Shown: positions 16,940 through 25,934 of the stretch, one piece after another
Layout: every line of letters starts with the position of its first letter
How positions within the stretch are numbered: position 1 is the stretch's first letter
NCBI GenBank assembly: GCA_963765725.1
Contig: CAVXXI010000001.1
Location: forward strand, 806,001 to 870,000
Direction: 5' to 3'
DNA length: 64,000 bases
Source: DASQEH01 sp963765725
GTDB lineage: Bacteria > Actinomycetota > Actinomycetes > Propionibacteriales > Nocardioidaceae
The notes under the pieces: model-generated
What the model saw: the letters and a program-made list of their open reading frames with translations, nothing else
Told to the model about the DNA's origin: nothing
Databases searched by the model: none
Position numbers and translations under genes: made by a program

Positions 16940-19020
16940 CCCGCCGGATCCGCATCGGGATCGACACCGGGGGGACCTTCACCGACGTCGTCGCCGTCGA
17001 CGAGGACACCGGCGAGCTCGCCGTCACCAAGACGCCCTCGACACCTGCCGACCCGTCGGTCGGGTTCATGGCCGGCGTCGACAAGGTGCTGGCGCAGCTC
17101 GAGGTTGCAGCGGACGCGGTGACGGCCGTCTCGCACGGGACGACCGTGGCGACGAACCGTCTCCTCGAGGGCAAGCTGGAGGACCTCGGGTTCGTCACGA
17201 CCGAGGGCTACCGGCACCTGCTCGAGATCGCCCGCCAGTCGGTGCCGGACGGGTACGGCAACTCGTACTTCTGGGTTAAGCCGCCGCGCATCGTGCAGGC
17301 CGACCGGGTACGGACGGTCGGGGGTCGGCTGGCCCACGACGGCTCGCAGATCCGGCCCTTCGACGAGGACTCGGCGATTGCGGCGGCCGCCTACTTCCGC
17401 GACGCCGGCATCGACTGCATCGGCGTCTGCCTCCTGCACTCGTACGCGAACCCGCAGCACGAGCTCGCCGTGCGCGAGGTGATCCGGCGCGTACATCCGG
17501 ACGCCGTGGTGTCGATCTCGTCCGACGTGCTGCGCGAGTACCGCGAGTACGAGCGGGCGGTGACGACGCTCGTCGACGCCGCCGTCAAGCCGGCGATCCG
17601 GGGCTACGTCGCGAACATCACGCGTCGCCTCGACGCCTACGCGACCGCGGGCTCCTCGACGACGCGTCGCGTGCCGTTCTATGTGATGAAGTCCAACGGA
17701 GGCGTGCTCTCGGCGGACGAGGTGGTGCACCAGCCGATCACAACGGTCCTGTCCGGTCCGGCGGCCGGAGCCCTCGGGGCGGCGGTCGTCGCGCGGGCCG
17801 CCGGGTACCCGTCCGTGGTCACCTGCGACGGGGGCGGTACGTCGACCGACGTCACGGTCGTGGTGGACGGGCGGGCGGCGCTGACCACAGAGGGGTCCGT
17901 GGGAGGCTTCCCCAGCAAGGTCGCGATGATCGACGTCGTCACCGTGGGCGCGGGCGGCGGCTCGGTCGCGGAGGTCGCCCCGGAGGGCGCACTGAAGGTC
18001 GGGCCCCGCTCGGCGGGAGCCGACCCGGGCCCCATGTGCTACGGCACGGGCGGCGCGGAGCCGACGATCACCGACGCGCATCTCGTGCTCGGCCGGATCC
18101 CGCCGTACCTGCTCGGAGGGGAGGTGCCGCTGGACGTCGAGCTCGCCCGGCGCGGTGTCGACCGGCTCGCCGAGCGGCTCGGCCTCGGCTTCGAGGCGGC
18201 GGCGGCCGGCGTCTTGGAGATCTCGGCGTGGAACCAGGCGAACGCGCTGCGCCAGATCACGGTCAAGCGCGGCCTCGACGTCCGCGACTTCCATCTCGTG
18301 ACCTTCGGCGGCAGCGGCTCACTGCTCGCCTGCCGGCTCGTCGACATCCTGGGGCTGCGAGGTGTCCTCGTACCGCGCGACCCGGGGAACCTGTCGGCGT
18401 ACGGGCTGCTGACCGTCGACGTGCGCAACGACTACGTGCAGACCGCCGTCACCCGTCATTCGAGGCTCGACATCGCCATGCTGCAGACGGTGGTCGACGA
18501 CCTGACCGGCCGCGCGGCCGCGGCGCTCGACCGGGAAGGGTTCGCCGCCGGGACGCGCCGCTTCGAGGTGACAGCTGACCTGCGCTACGTCGGGCAGGCG
18601 TTCGAGGTACGGGTCGACCTGGCGTCGCGCGCCGTGACCACCGAAGCCGTCGAGAGGGCTGCGGGCGCGTTCCACGACGAGCACCGCCGGCTGTACGGCT
18701 ACGACTTCCGTGACGACCACCGGCAGGAGGTGGAGTGGGTCAACCTGCGGGTGAGCGGGGTGGGTCCGATCCGCAAACCCGAGCTGCGGCGGATCGTCGC
18801 CGGGGCGGGCGCCGAGTCCGCACTCCTGGGTACGCGCAAGGTGTACTTCGACGACTGGGTCGAGACCGCCTGCTACGAGCGCAGCCGGCTGGGACACGGC
18901 GACGAGGTGACCGGACCGGCGGTGGTCGAGGAGTTCTCGTCGACCGTGCCGCTGCACCCCGGTTTCGCGGCTCGCGTCGACGAGTTCGGCAACCTGGTGA
19001 TCGGAAGGGACGTCTCGTGA
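16936..19020 (+). CDS. hyuA: Hydantoinase/oxoprolinase subunit A (HyuA)
   Basis: This 694-residue ATP-dependent subunit belongs to the hydantoinase/5-oxoprolinase/acetone carboxylase family. The N-terminal phosphate-binding loop RIRIGIDTGGTFTDVVAV and the later VTCDGGGTSTDVTVV belong to the actin-like ATPase fold. NGGVLSADEVVHQPITTVLS and GAGGGSVAEVAPEGALKVG are family blocks. It overlaps the amidase start-side by GTGA and hyuB by GTGA. The pair usually opens a cyclic amide with ATP. Its substrate here is open: a hydantoin, an N-methylated pyrimidine or another ring amide. Confidence 0.92.
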   Translation: MTRRIRIGIDTGGTFTDVVAVDEDTGELAVTKTPSTPADPSVGFMAGVDKVLAQLEVAADAVTAVSHGTTVATNRLLEGKLEDLGFVTTEGYRHLLEIARQSVPDGYGNSYFWVKPPRIVQADRVRTVGGRLAHDGSQIRPFDEDSAIAAAAYFRDAGIDCIGVCLLHSYANPQHELAVREVIRRVHPDAVVSISSDVLREYREYERAVTTLVDAAVKPAIRGYVANITRRLDAYATAGSSTTRRVPFYVMKSNGGVLSADEVVHQPITTVLSGPAAGALGAAVVARAAGYPSVVTCDGGGTSTDVTVVVDGRAALTTEGSVGGFPSKVAMIDVVTVGAGGGSVAEVAPEGALKVGPRSAGADPGPMCYGTGGAEPTITDAHLVLGRIPPYLLGGEVPLDVELARRGVDRLAERLGLGFEAAAAGVLEISAWNQANALRQITVKRGLDVRDFHLVTFGGSGSLLACRLVDILGLRGVLVPRDPGNLSAYGLLTVDVRNDYVQTAVTRHSRLDIAMLQTVVDDLTGRAAAALDREGFAAGTRRFEVTADLRYVGQAFEVRVDLASRAVTTEAVERAAGAFHDEHRRLYGYDFRDDHRQEVEWVNLRVSGVGPIRKPELRRIVAGAGAESALLGTRKVYFDDWVETACYERSRLGHGDEVTGPAVVEEFSSTVPLHPGFAARVDEFGNLVIGRDVS

Positions 19021-21092
19021 GCGCCGAAATGGTCGACCCTGTCCTGGTCGAGATCGTCCGGGGGTATCTGGCGTCGGTCGAGACAGAGGTCGAGACGGCC
19101 ATCGGCCGGACGTCGCGCTCGCCGATGATCCGTGATGCGCACGACTACCGCGCCGGCATCCACGACCGGCGGCTCCGCAAGCTGACCGGGCGCTCGTACT
19201 CCGCGCTCGTCCACCCGGTGGTGCGCGACCACCCGATCGACACGATGCGGCCCGGCGACGTGTTCTTCCACAACGACGTGTACCTGTCCGAGGGCGGGAT
19301 CGGGCACCTTCCCGACCTGTGCGTGACGGCGCCGGTGTTCGCTGCCGATAGCGACGGCGACGGCGTACGGGTGGTCGCCTTCGTGCAGGCCTTCGGTCAC
19401 CACGACGACATCGGCGGCTCGGTGCCCGGCTCGATGCCGTCGCACGCGACGTCGGTGTTCGAGGAGGGCCTGATGGTCCCGCCGATCAAGCTCTGGGACG
19501 CCGGCGTGCCGTGCCGGCAGGCACTCGCGATCATGACCCGCAACTCACGGACGCCCGAGTCGCTCGCGGCGGACCTCGACGCGGAGTGCGCGGCCTGCCT
19601 GATGGGCGCGCAGCGGATGTCGGAGCTGTTCGTCCGCTACGGCTTGGAGCAGGTGGAGGCGTGCTTCGACGCGATCGTGGACACGACGACCGCCACCTTC
19701 CGGCGCGAGATCCTCGCGAAGATCCCCGACGGCCAGTACGTCTGGGAGGACTACGCCGAGCACGACGGAGTCGACGAGCCGAGGCTCCACACGCAGCGGA
19801 TCACGCTGACGAAGCTGCCGGACGACGGCGGCCGGCTCATCATCGACTTCGATGGCACTGGGCCGCAGGCGAAAGGCCCGATCAACCACTGCGGCGACTA
19901 CGCCGACGGCAACTTCCTCAAGAAGTGGCTCGCGCCGATCCTGCGCAACCTCGCCGACACGCCGGAGCGGATGGCGGAGCTCGACGTCAACGAGGGCGTC
20001 GTGCCCCTGATCGAGATGCGCTTCCCGCCGCGCGGGACGCTGCTGACGCCGGTCTTCCCGGCGCCCACGAACGCCCGTACGTTCGTGATCCTCCGCCTGC
20101 TCGGGGTGCTCGCCGGGGCCCTCGCGAAGGCGGTCGACGGCCGGATGCCGGCCGACCAGGAGACGATCCGCTACACCGGTGTGTACGGCGACGACGCCGA
20201 CGGTGTCCCGTACCTGATGCGTGAGGTGCTCGGCGGCGGCTCGGGCGGGCGCCACTACGCCGACGGGGAGGACACGATCCACGTCGTCCCCGACTCGCGC
20301 AACCTGCCTACGGAGTTCAGCGAGAGCCGGTTCCCGTTCGTCGTCGAGCGGCTCGGCCTCGCCGTCGACTCCGGTGGGGCAGGTCGCTACCGGGGCGGTT
20401 GCGGGTACGAGAAGCACATCCGGATGCTCCGCGATGCCTCCTTCATGTCGATCGCCGACCGCTCGATCCTGTCCTGCTGGGGCGTGCGCGGCGGTCGGGC
20501 GGGGCGGTCGTTCGAGGTCACGATCGACCCCGGCGGGCCGGCCGAGCGGACGGTCGATGCCCTCGCTGACGGCGAGCCGGTGGCCGCGGGCGAGGTGATC
20601 CGGATCCGTACCACCGGCGGGGGCGGGTGGGGAGACCCGTTCGAGCGGCCGTACGACGAGGTGGCCCGCGACGTCGCCTGGGGCAAGGTGTCCGTCGCCG
20701 GTGCCGCCGCCGACTACGGCGTCCTCCCCTCCCGCGAGACGTCACCGGCGGCCCGCAATCGCCGGCGTGTCGCTCACCCATCGACGCCTCGGCGGGAGGG
20801 GGTATCGGCGCAGGGAGGCGTACCGGCATCGGAAACCGTCGCGCAGCTGGGCGACGTGCTCGAGTCGGGCGACCTGCTCGCGTCGCAGGATGCCGCAGGG
20901 TTGGGCGACGTACCGGAGCCGGAGCCTGCGGAGTTCGTCGTGGACGTCGCCGCCTCCGACGAGCTCCGCAGCCGGCTTCGGGCGGCTCGCGCCGAGCGGA
21001 TCGCCCGGCTCGGCGACCCGTTCTTCGACCGCGGCCCGGGGTACGCGCGGCTGTCGGGGGGACGTGCATTCGCCCCGGTCGACCTGCGCTAG
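19017..21092 (+). CDS. hyuB: Hydantoinase/oxoprolinase subunit B (HyuB) with inserted 63-bp element
   Basis: This 691-residue partner of HyuA starts at the GTG overlapping the hyuA stop. Family segments include GDVFFHNDVYLSEGGIGHLPD, PGSMPSHATSVFEEGLMVPP (split here) and the C-terminal IRIRTTGGGGWGDPFERP. After AAADYGVL, where relatives pass directly into the last helix, about 75 extra residues occur before SDELRSRLRAARAERIARLGD. The first 21 of them (RETSPAARNRRRVAHPSTPR region) are encoded by a dispersed 63-bp element inserted in frame. Relatives end soon after that helix. Whether the inserted segment harms activity is unknown; the frame is intact. Confidence 0.92.
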   Translation: MSAEMVDPVLVEIVRGYLASVETEVETAIGRTSRSPMIRDAHDYRAGIHDRRLRKLTGRSYSALVHPVVRDHPIDTMRPGDVFFHNDVYLSEGGIGHLPDLCVTAPVFAADSDGDGVRVVAFVQAFGHHDDIGGSVPGSMPSHATSVFEEGLMVPPIKLWDAGVPCRQALAIMTRNSRTPESLAADLDAECAACLMGAQRMSELFVRYGLEQVEACFDAIVDTTTATFRREILAKIPDGQYVWEDYAEHDGVDEPRLHTQRITLTKLPDDGGRLIIDFDGTGPQAKGPINHCGDYADGNFLKKWLAPILRNLADTPERMAELDVNEGVVPLIEMRFPPRGTLLTPVFPAPTNARTFVILRLLGVLAGALAKAVDGRMPADQETIRYTGVYGDDADGVPYLMREVLGGGSGGRHYADGEDTIHVVPDSRNLPTEFSESRFPFVVERLGLAVDSGGAGRYRGGCGYEKHIRMLRDASFMSIADRSILSCWGVRGGRAGRSFEVTIDPGGPAERTVDALADGEPVAAGEVIRIRTTGGGGWGDPFERPYDEVARDVAWGKVSVAGAAADYGVLPSRETSPAARNRRRVAHPSTPRREGVSAQGGVPASETVAQLGDVLESGDLLASQDAAGLGDVPEPEPAEFVVDVAASDELRSRLRAARAERIARLGDPFFDRGPGYARLSGGRAFAPVDLR
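20732..20794 (-). repeat. 63-bp dispersed element, copy C, inside hyuB
   Basis: This copy has ends CCGCGAGACGTC and GACGCCTCGGCG and is in the same orientation as copy B. It lies fully inside the hyuB coding region at about codons 572-593. Because 63 is a multiple of three and the element has no stop in this frame, the host gene stays open. Confidence 0.9.
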
Positions 21093-21137
21093 CCGAGCCG
21101 ATTCCGGTGGCGCCGGCGCATCCAACTGCTGCATCGG

Positions 21138-21200
21138 CGCCGAGGTGTCAATCGGTGCGCGACACGCCGGCAGAACCGGGCCGCTGGTGACATCTGGTCG
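21138..21200 (+). repeat. 63-bp dispersed element, copy D
   Basis: This copy has ends CGCCGAGGTGTC and GACATCTGGTCG. It lies between the hyuB stop and the convergent regulator stop and is only 343 bp from copy C, in opposite orientation. The inner GCGCGACACGCCGGCAGA stretch is identical to copy F. Confidence 0.9.
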
Positions 21201-21238
21201 GAGAGGGGGTAAGTCGGCGGCGGCGGGCCCCTCGCTCG

Positions 21239-24196
21239 TCAGCTGAGCAGCCCGAGCCGGTGTCCCGTCGTGGTCGCCTGCGAGCGGCTGCCGACGTCGA
21301 GCTTCACCAAGATGTGCGACACGTGGGCGCTGGCCGTCTTGGGGGAGATGAACAGGTCCCTCGCGATCTGCGAGTTGGTACGCCCGATGCCGACGAGCCG
21401 CAGTACCTCGACCTCCCGGTCGGTGAGGCCATGCGTCCCCGGATGAGCGGACGCCCGTGGTCGTTCCAGGTCACCGTCCAGGCACAACCGAGCCCGATGA
21501 CCGACCTCGTGAACGGCGTCCAGCAGTGACGGTGCCCGAAGATCGGCGCCGATCGCACGAGCGCGTACCAGCGACTCCGCGGCTGCCTGCTTCGCACCGA
21601 CGGCGGCCTGGCACTCGGCGAGGTGGACGCTCGCCCAGGCCATGTCGTGCACCTGGCCCGACTGTGACCAACCTTCCACGGCGGCTTGCCAGAGGTCGCG
21701 GTCGGAACGCCCCTCGGCTCGGCTCAGCTCCGCGGCGAGCTGCGCCCGCCACGCCGCGCCGCAGGGACCTATCGGCCGGATCGACCCGCCCAGGTCACGG
21801 ATCGTGTTGAGGCGTTGGTGGGTGTCGTCGGCGAGGCGTCGGCCCCGGTTCGACCGCCGTCCGGCCCCGTCGGCTTCCAACCGCGCCCATACCAACAGGG
21901 GACGCCACAGTGCACCGTCGCTCTGCTGCGGCTTGGGCTCTCGCCAGAACGACTCCAGTACCTGCGTGGCGGCGCTGACATCGCCACGCGCCAAGGCCAC
22001 CTCAGCCGAGAGCCACACCCGGTACGGCTCGCATTCGTCACTCGACGACCTCGGTTCCGCCCTGCTGGGCGAACTCGCCTGCAGGCACGCGTCGGCGGCC
22101 TCCATATCGCCGCGGTAGCACCGGATCACACCATGCTCGAGCTCGATCAAGGTAGCCGACTGTCCCAGCACTTCCAGCTCACGCGCCGATTGCAGCAGGC
22201 TCTCGGCCTCGTCCCACTCCCCGAGCTCGAGGAGCGCGTTACAGAGGTTCTCCGTGGCGTGTACCCACGCCCAGCGTGCGAGGTGGGGGTCACCGAGCCT
22301 GCGCCGCGCCTGTCGGCCCAACTCCGCCGCTTCGGGGAACCTTCCGAGGACGCATAGTGACCAGGTGCAGTTGGACTCCAGCACGCTGATCTCTACTGCG
22401 CGGCCCTCCGCCCGGACCCAGTCGAGGAGCTTGAGCTGCTTCTCCGCGGCCTCCTCATGCCTTCCGAGCTCGCTCAGGTGGATGAGGCAGGTGATCCGGG
22501 TCCAGATCCGGTCCCAGGGCGTTCCGATGCGCTCCGCGACCTCGACGGCGCGTGCGACGAGGCGTTGCTCCGCCGTGACGTCCCCGGTGGGAAAGGAGCC
22601 CCACACGAGGCCGTTGACGGATCGGACGAACGACAGACTGTCGGGAGCGTCGGCCAGCAGGCGCATGGCCGCCTGCACGTCGATAGGCGGGTGCGGTCTC
22701 CAGCTGCCGTCGGCCGTCTGCGCCAGGTCGGCTTGCAGGATGCGGAGGTACAGCAGTCGTACCGGCTGCGACCGCGACATCTCGGCCGAGCGCAGCTCTT
22801 GCTCGGTCAGACTGAAGGCCCGGCAGTCCTCGCCGGCCCAGCCCATGGCCTGGACGGCCTCCTCGAAGATCGCCTCGCGATCGCGACCTGCCCGAGCTGC
22901 GGGATCCGGTACCCGGTCCCAGAGCCCGAGGACCCTCGACAGCAGTGTCGCATGCTCTGCCGAGGCGGCGACCTCGTACGCATGCGACGCCCCGATGAGC
23001 GACGAGTCGAACGCTCGGGTCCAGTCGTCGGTATGAGACCAGTGGTGCGCAGCGGCGAGCAGAGCCTCCCAGCCTTCCGAGGTCACCGCGTCGTGCTCGA
23101 GCTGTTCTGCCCACCGACGGTGCGTCAGCATCCGATCCCCGGGAAGCACCGAGTCGGCGACCGCCTCCCGCAGCAGCGCATGCCGGAAGCGGTAACCGTC
23201 TCCGTCGCCGGTTGCCACCAAGACATTCGACCTGACGGCCTCGGCGAGAGCTTCGGTCATCTCCCCGTCCTCGAGACCACAGACCGGCGCCAGCAGCCGG
23301 TGGCGCAGATGGGCCTCGCCCAGCGAGGCCGCCTGCAACACGCGCCGCACTGACGGATCCAGTCCCGCGAGCCTGTTCAGCACCAGGGCTCCGACCGAGC
23401 TCGGAAGCCGACCGTCGGTATCCAGGCCCGCCGCGACCAGCTCCTCGGTGATGAACGGGACTCCCTCGGAGAGGTCGACGACACGGTTCAGGAGCCCGGG
23501 AGCCGGACTCTCTTGCGGTAGCAATGCACGGACCTGGTCGACGACGTGCTCTCGGGAGAGGCGACCCAGGACGACCCGTTCGGTCGCCCGGTTTCGTGCT
23601 AGGCCGTCGACTAGCGTCGCCACGCCGGGAGAAAGCGGCTCGGCATCTGTCCGCAGGGTGGCAGTGACGAGGAGCCGCGACGGCTCGTCCATCACCCGTA
23701 CCAGGTAACCGAGCAGGTCGCGGCTGCTGGTGTCGACCCACTGCAGATCCTCGACGACGAGCCAGACGAGGCGTTCCTGGCTCAGCCCGGCCAGCAGTGT
23801 CGCCAGGGCGTCGAAGGCCCGGGTACGGTCCGGCCGTTGTGGAGCGTCGGGAGCCAGGCCGGGTACGAGCGTGGCCAACGCGGGGACCGTGTCACCGGCG
23901 GCGCGCCGTACGGCGTCCAGGCCGATCCGCCGAACGAGGTCACGCAAGGCGCCCGTGACGACACCGAACGGCAGCTCCCCACCCAGCAGGTCGACGCCGT
24001 GACCGACCAGCAGCACCTCGTCCGCAGCCAGTACGTCGTGGATGCACTCCCCGACCAGCCGGGACTTCCCGATCCCTGCCTCACCCTCGACCAGCACGAA
24101 TCGGGGCTGCCCTCGACGGGCGACCTCGGCTACCTGTCTCAGCTGAAGCAGCTCTTCGGTGCGCCCAACGAGCGGTGACCCCTGCCGCGGCGGCAC
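21239..24196 (-). CDS. Large ATP-binding LuxR-family transcriptional regulator (LAL/MalT-like)
   Basis: This regulator has about 985 residues. The N-terminal AAA/STAND ATPase has Walker A GEAGIGKS (residues 38-45) and Walker B LVWLVVEDLQWVD near 150. A long helical, TPR-like sensor region follows. The C-terminal HTH is TDREVEVLRLVGIGRTNSQIA then FISPKTASAHVSHILVKLDV. I chose the GTG at 24196, giving VPPRQGSPLVGRTEELL. A longer frame to 24376 would overlap the divergent haloperoxidase gene and lacks family similarity. Such proteins activate catabolic operons on binding an inducer. Position inside the island suggests it controls it, but no binding site is proven. Confidence 0.9.
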   Translation of the reverse strand: MPPRQGSPLVGRTEELLQLRQVAEVARRGQPRFVLVEGEAGIGKSRLVGECIHDVLAADEVLLVGHGVDLLGGELPFGVVTGALRDLVRRIGLDAVRRAAGDTVPALATLVPGLAPDAPQRPDRTRAFDALATLLAGLSQERLVWLVVEDLQWVDTSSRDLLGYLVRVMDEPSRLLVTATLRTDAEPLSPGVATLVDGLARNRATERVVLGRLSREHVVDQVRALLPQESPAPGLLNRVVDLSEGVPFITEELVAAGLDTDGRLPSSVGALVLNRLAGLDPSVRRVLQAASLGEAHLRHRLLAPVCGLEDGEMTEALAEAVRSNVLVATGDGDGYRFRHALLREAVADSVLPGDRMLTHRRWAEQLEHDAVTSEGWEALLAAAHHWSHTDDWTRAFDSSLIGASHAYEVAASAEHATLLSRVLGLWDRVPDPAARAGRDREAIFEEAVQAMGWAGEDCRAFSLTEQELRSAEMSRSQPVRLLYLRILQADLAQTADGSWRPHPPIDVQAAMRLLADAPDSLSFVRSVNGLVWGSFPTGDVTAEQRLVARAVEVAERIGTPWDRIWTRITCLIHLSELGRHEEAAEKQLKLLDWVRAEGRAVEISVLESNCTWSLCVLGRFPEAAELGRQARRRLGDPHLARWAWVHATENLCNALLELGEWDEAESLLQSARELEVLGQSATLIELEHGVIRCYRGDMEAADACLQASSPSRAEPRSSSDECEPYRVWLSAEVALARGDVSAATQVLESFWREPKPQQSDGALWRPLLVWARLEADGAGRRSNRGRRLADDTHQRLNTIRDLGGSIRPIGPCGAAWRAQLAAELSRAEGRSDRDLWQAAVEGWSQSGQVHDMAWASVHLAECQAAVGAKQAAAESLVRARAIGADLRAPSLLDAVHEVGHRARLCLDGDLERPRASAHPGTHGLTDREVEVLRLVGIGRTNSQIARDLFISPKTASAHVSHILVKLDVGSRSQATTTGHRLGLLS

Positions 24197-24357
24197 AACG
24201 CCATGATGCGCGCAATCGGGGGCTTTGTCATCGGGGATACGACCGCCGGGTCTGACGGGGACATCGGCAACGTAAGGATTTCGCCCGATGCCGGCACGTC
24301 GGTCTCGCGAGCAGTGTCGAAGAACGGCTCGACAACTTCCCGCGAAAGGCGCGGCCC

Positions 24358-25659
24358 ATGCATGTACCGCTGACACTTCGAACTCCGCTGACGATCGCGT
24401 CGGTCGCCGGCCTGGTCCTGGCCGCTCCGGCCTCGTACGGGTCCCCGACCGTCCACGACCCGGCGACCGCGTCGGCCCCCAACATGGTCGTGCAGTGGAA
24501 CGACATCGCCACTCAGACGATCGTCACCGAGAACCTCCAGCCCCCCGCGGTGGCCTCGCTCTACCTGAGCTTCGCCTCGGTGGCGGTGTACGACGCGGTC
24601 GTCACCATCCGCGGCGGCTACCGTCCCTACGCGCTCGCGCAACGTCCCGCTCGTACAGAGGACGCCTCGGTACCGGCTGCGGCGGCCACCGCGGCGTACA
24701 CGGTCCTCAAGGAGTACTTCCCCGCGTCCGCGGCCCAGCTCGACGCGGACTACCAGGCGTCGCTGGCCGAGGTCCCCGACGGCTCGTCAGAGGATCAGGG
24801 TGTTGTCGTCGGTGAGGCGGCGGCCCACGCCCTCATCGCCCTGCGTGCCGACGACGGCCGGGACAACCTGAACGGCCCACAGCTCAACCCGACACCGGCG
24901 CCGGGCGTCTGGCGCCCGACGCCGCCGGCTTACCTCCCGATGCTCGTCCCGGGGCTGGGCTTCGTTCGCCCGATGGTGCTCACGTCGCCGACGCAGCTGT
25001 CGCTGCCGGGACCGAGCCCGTTGGACAGCGCGGCATACGCACGCGACTTCAACGAAGTGAAGCGGATGGGGTCGGTCAACAGCTCGGCGCGCACGCCCGC
25101 TCAGACCCAGACCGCGCTCTTCTTCTCCGACAACCCCCTCGTGCAGTACCAGGCAGGCATGCGCGGCCGCGCCGCCGAGCACGCCATGGGCAGCGTGGCT
25201 ACCGCCCGCATGTTCGCGCTCGTCGACACGGGCACAGCGGACGCGATGATCTCGTGCTGGCGAGCGAAGTACGACTATGCCTTCTGGCGGCCGATCACCG
25301 CCATCGCGCTCGCGGACACGGACGGGAACGCTGCGACCACGGCCGACCCCGGTTGGGTGCCGCTGTCGACCACGCCGCCGTACCCGGAGTACACCAGCGG
25401 CCACGCCTGCCTGACAGGGTCGGTGAGCCGGGGCCTGAGCATCCTGTTCGGGGCGGATCACATCGACCTGACAGTCAGCTCCGCCGTCACGGGCACTACC
25501 CGCCACTACCAGACGGCGGAGGCGCTCAACCGGCAGACCAAGGACGCACGCATCTGGCTGGGTCTGCACTTCCGTACCGCCATGAACGACGGGAATCACC
25601 TCGGGCAGCGGGCTGCCGCGTACGTCGCGGCCCATGCGTTCGCTCGCCGCTCCGGCTGA
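24358..25659 (+). CDS. Vanadium-dependent haloperoxidase / PAP2-like secreted protein
   Basis: This 433-residue exported protein has an N-terminal signal peptide (LRTPLTIASVAGLVLAAPAS). The C-terminal vanadate/phosphate-binding motifs of the PAP2-haloperoxidase fold are in order: YDYAFWRPITAIA, PEYTSGHACLTGS and ARIWLGLHFRTAMNDG. They supply Lys/Arg, Ser-Gly-His and Arg-His ligands. Members oxidise halides or act as phosphatases; the sequence does not decide. It is divergent from the LuxR-type regulator with 161 bp between starts. A link to the catabolic genes is not obvious. A hairpin follows its stop. Confidence 0.82.
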   Translation: MHVPLTLRTPLTIASVAGLVLAAPASYGSPTVHDPATASAPNMVVQWNDIATQTIVTENLQPPAVASLYLSFASVAVYDAVVTIRGGYRPYALAQRPARTEDASVPAAAATAAYTVLKEYFPASAAQLDADYQASLAEVPDGSSEDQGVVVGEAAAHALIALRADDGRDNLNGPQLNPTPAPGVWRPTPPAYLPMLVPGLGFVRPMVLTSPTQLSLPGPSPLDSAAYARDFNEVKRMGSVNSSARTPAQTQTALFFSDNPLVQYQAGMRGRAAEHAMGSVATARMFALVDTGTADAMISCWRAKYDYAFWRPITAIALADTDGNAATTADPGWVPLSTTPPYPEYTSGHACLTGSVSRGLSILFGADHIDLTVSSAVTGTTRHYQTAEALNRQTKDARIWLGLHFRTAMNDGNHLGQRAAAYVAAHAFARRSG

Positions 25660-25674
25660 GTCGCCTCGTCGAGG

Positions 25675-25703
25675 ACGCCCCTGCCTCTCGGAGGCCGGGG
25701 CGT
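25675..25703 (+). terminator. Hairpin after haloperoxidase-like gene
   Basis: The arms ACGCCCC-t-GCCTC and GAGGC-c-GGGGCGT around a TCG loop form a nearly complete 12-bp GC stem, 16 bp after the stop. There is no U-run, as is common for actinobacterial terminators. Confidence 0.55.
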
Positions 25704-25794
25704 TCTCGGCGTACGCAGGTCCCACCCGGCCTCGCGAGGGGAAGGGGTTCTCGGCGTACGCCGGTGCGCGCCGGAGGCTCGGCCGCCCCGGCTT

Positions 25795-25857
25795 CGCCTA
25801 GACGTCGATAGGTGAGTGACACCCCGCCGGAAACGGGCCGTAGGGGACGTGTCGGCG
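25795..25857 (+). repeat. 63-bp dispersed element, copy E
   Basis: This copy has ends CGCCTAGACGTC and GACGTGTCGGCG with a more diverged centre. It lies in the intergenic region 74 bp before the carbamate kinase start. Confidence 0.8.
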
Positions 25858-25892
25858 CAAGGCGGTGCGGGAAGTAGGGTTCGGGCCATGCT

Positions 25893-25934
25893 GACGGGCG
25901 GGTTGCGGTGAGGGCGACGGGCGGGTTGCGGTGA
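25893..25934. repeat. 19-bp direct repeat spanning the carbamate kinase start
   Basis: GACGGGCGGGTTGCGGTGA occurs at 25893-25911 and again at 25916-25934, a 23-bp period. The second copy includes the GTG start at 25931 and the first copy carries a matching upstream GTG. Confidence 0.8.
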
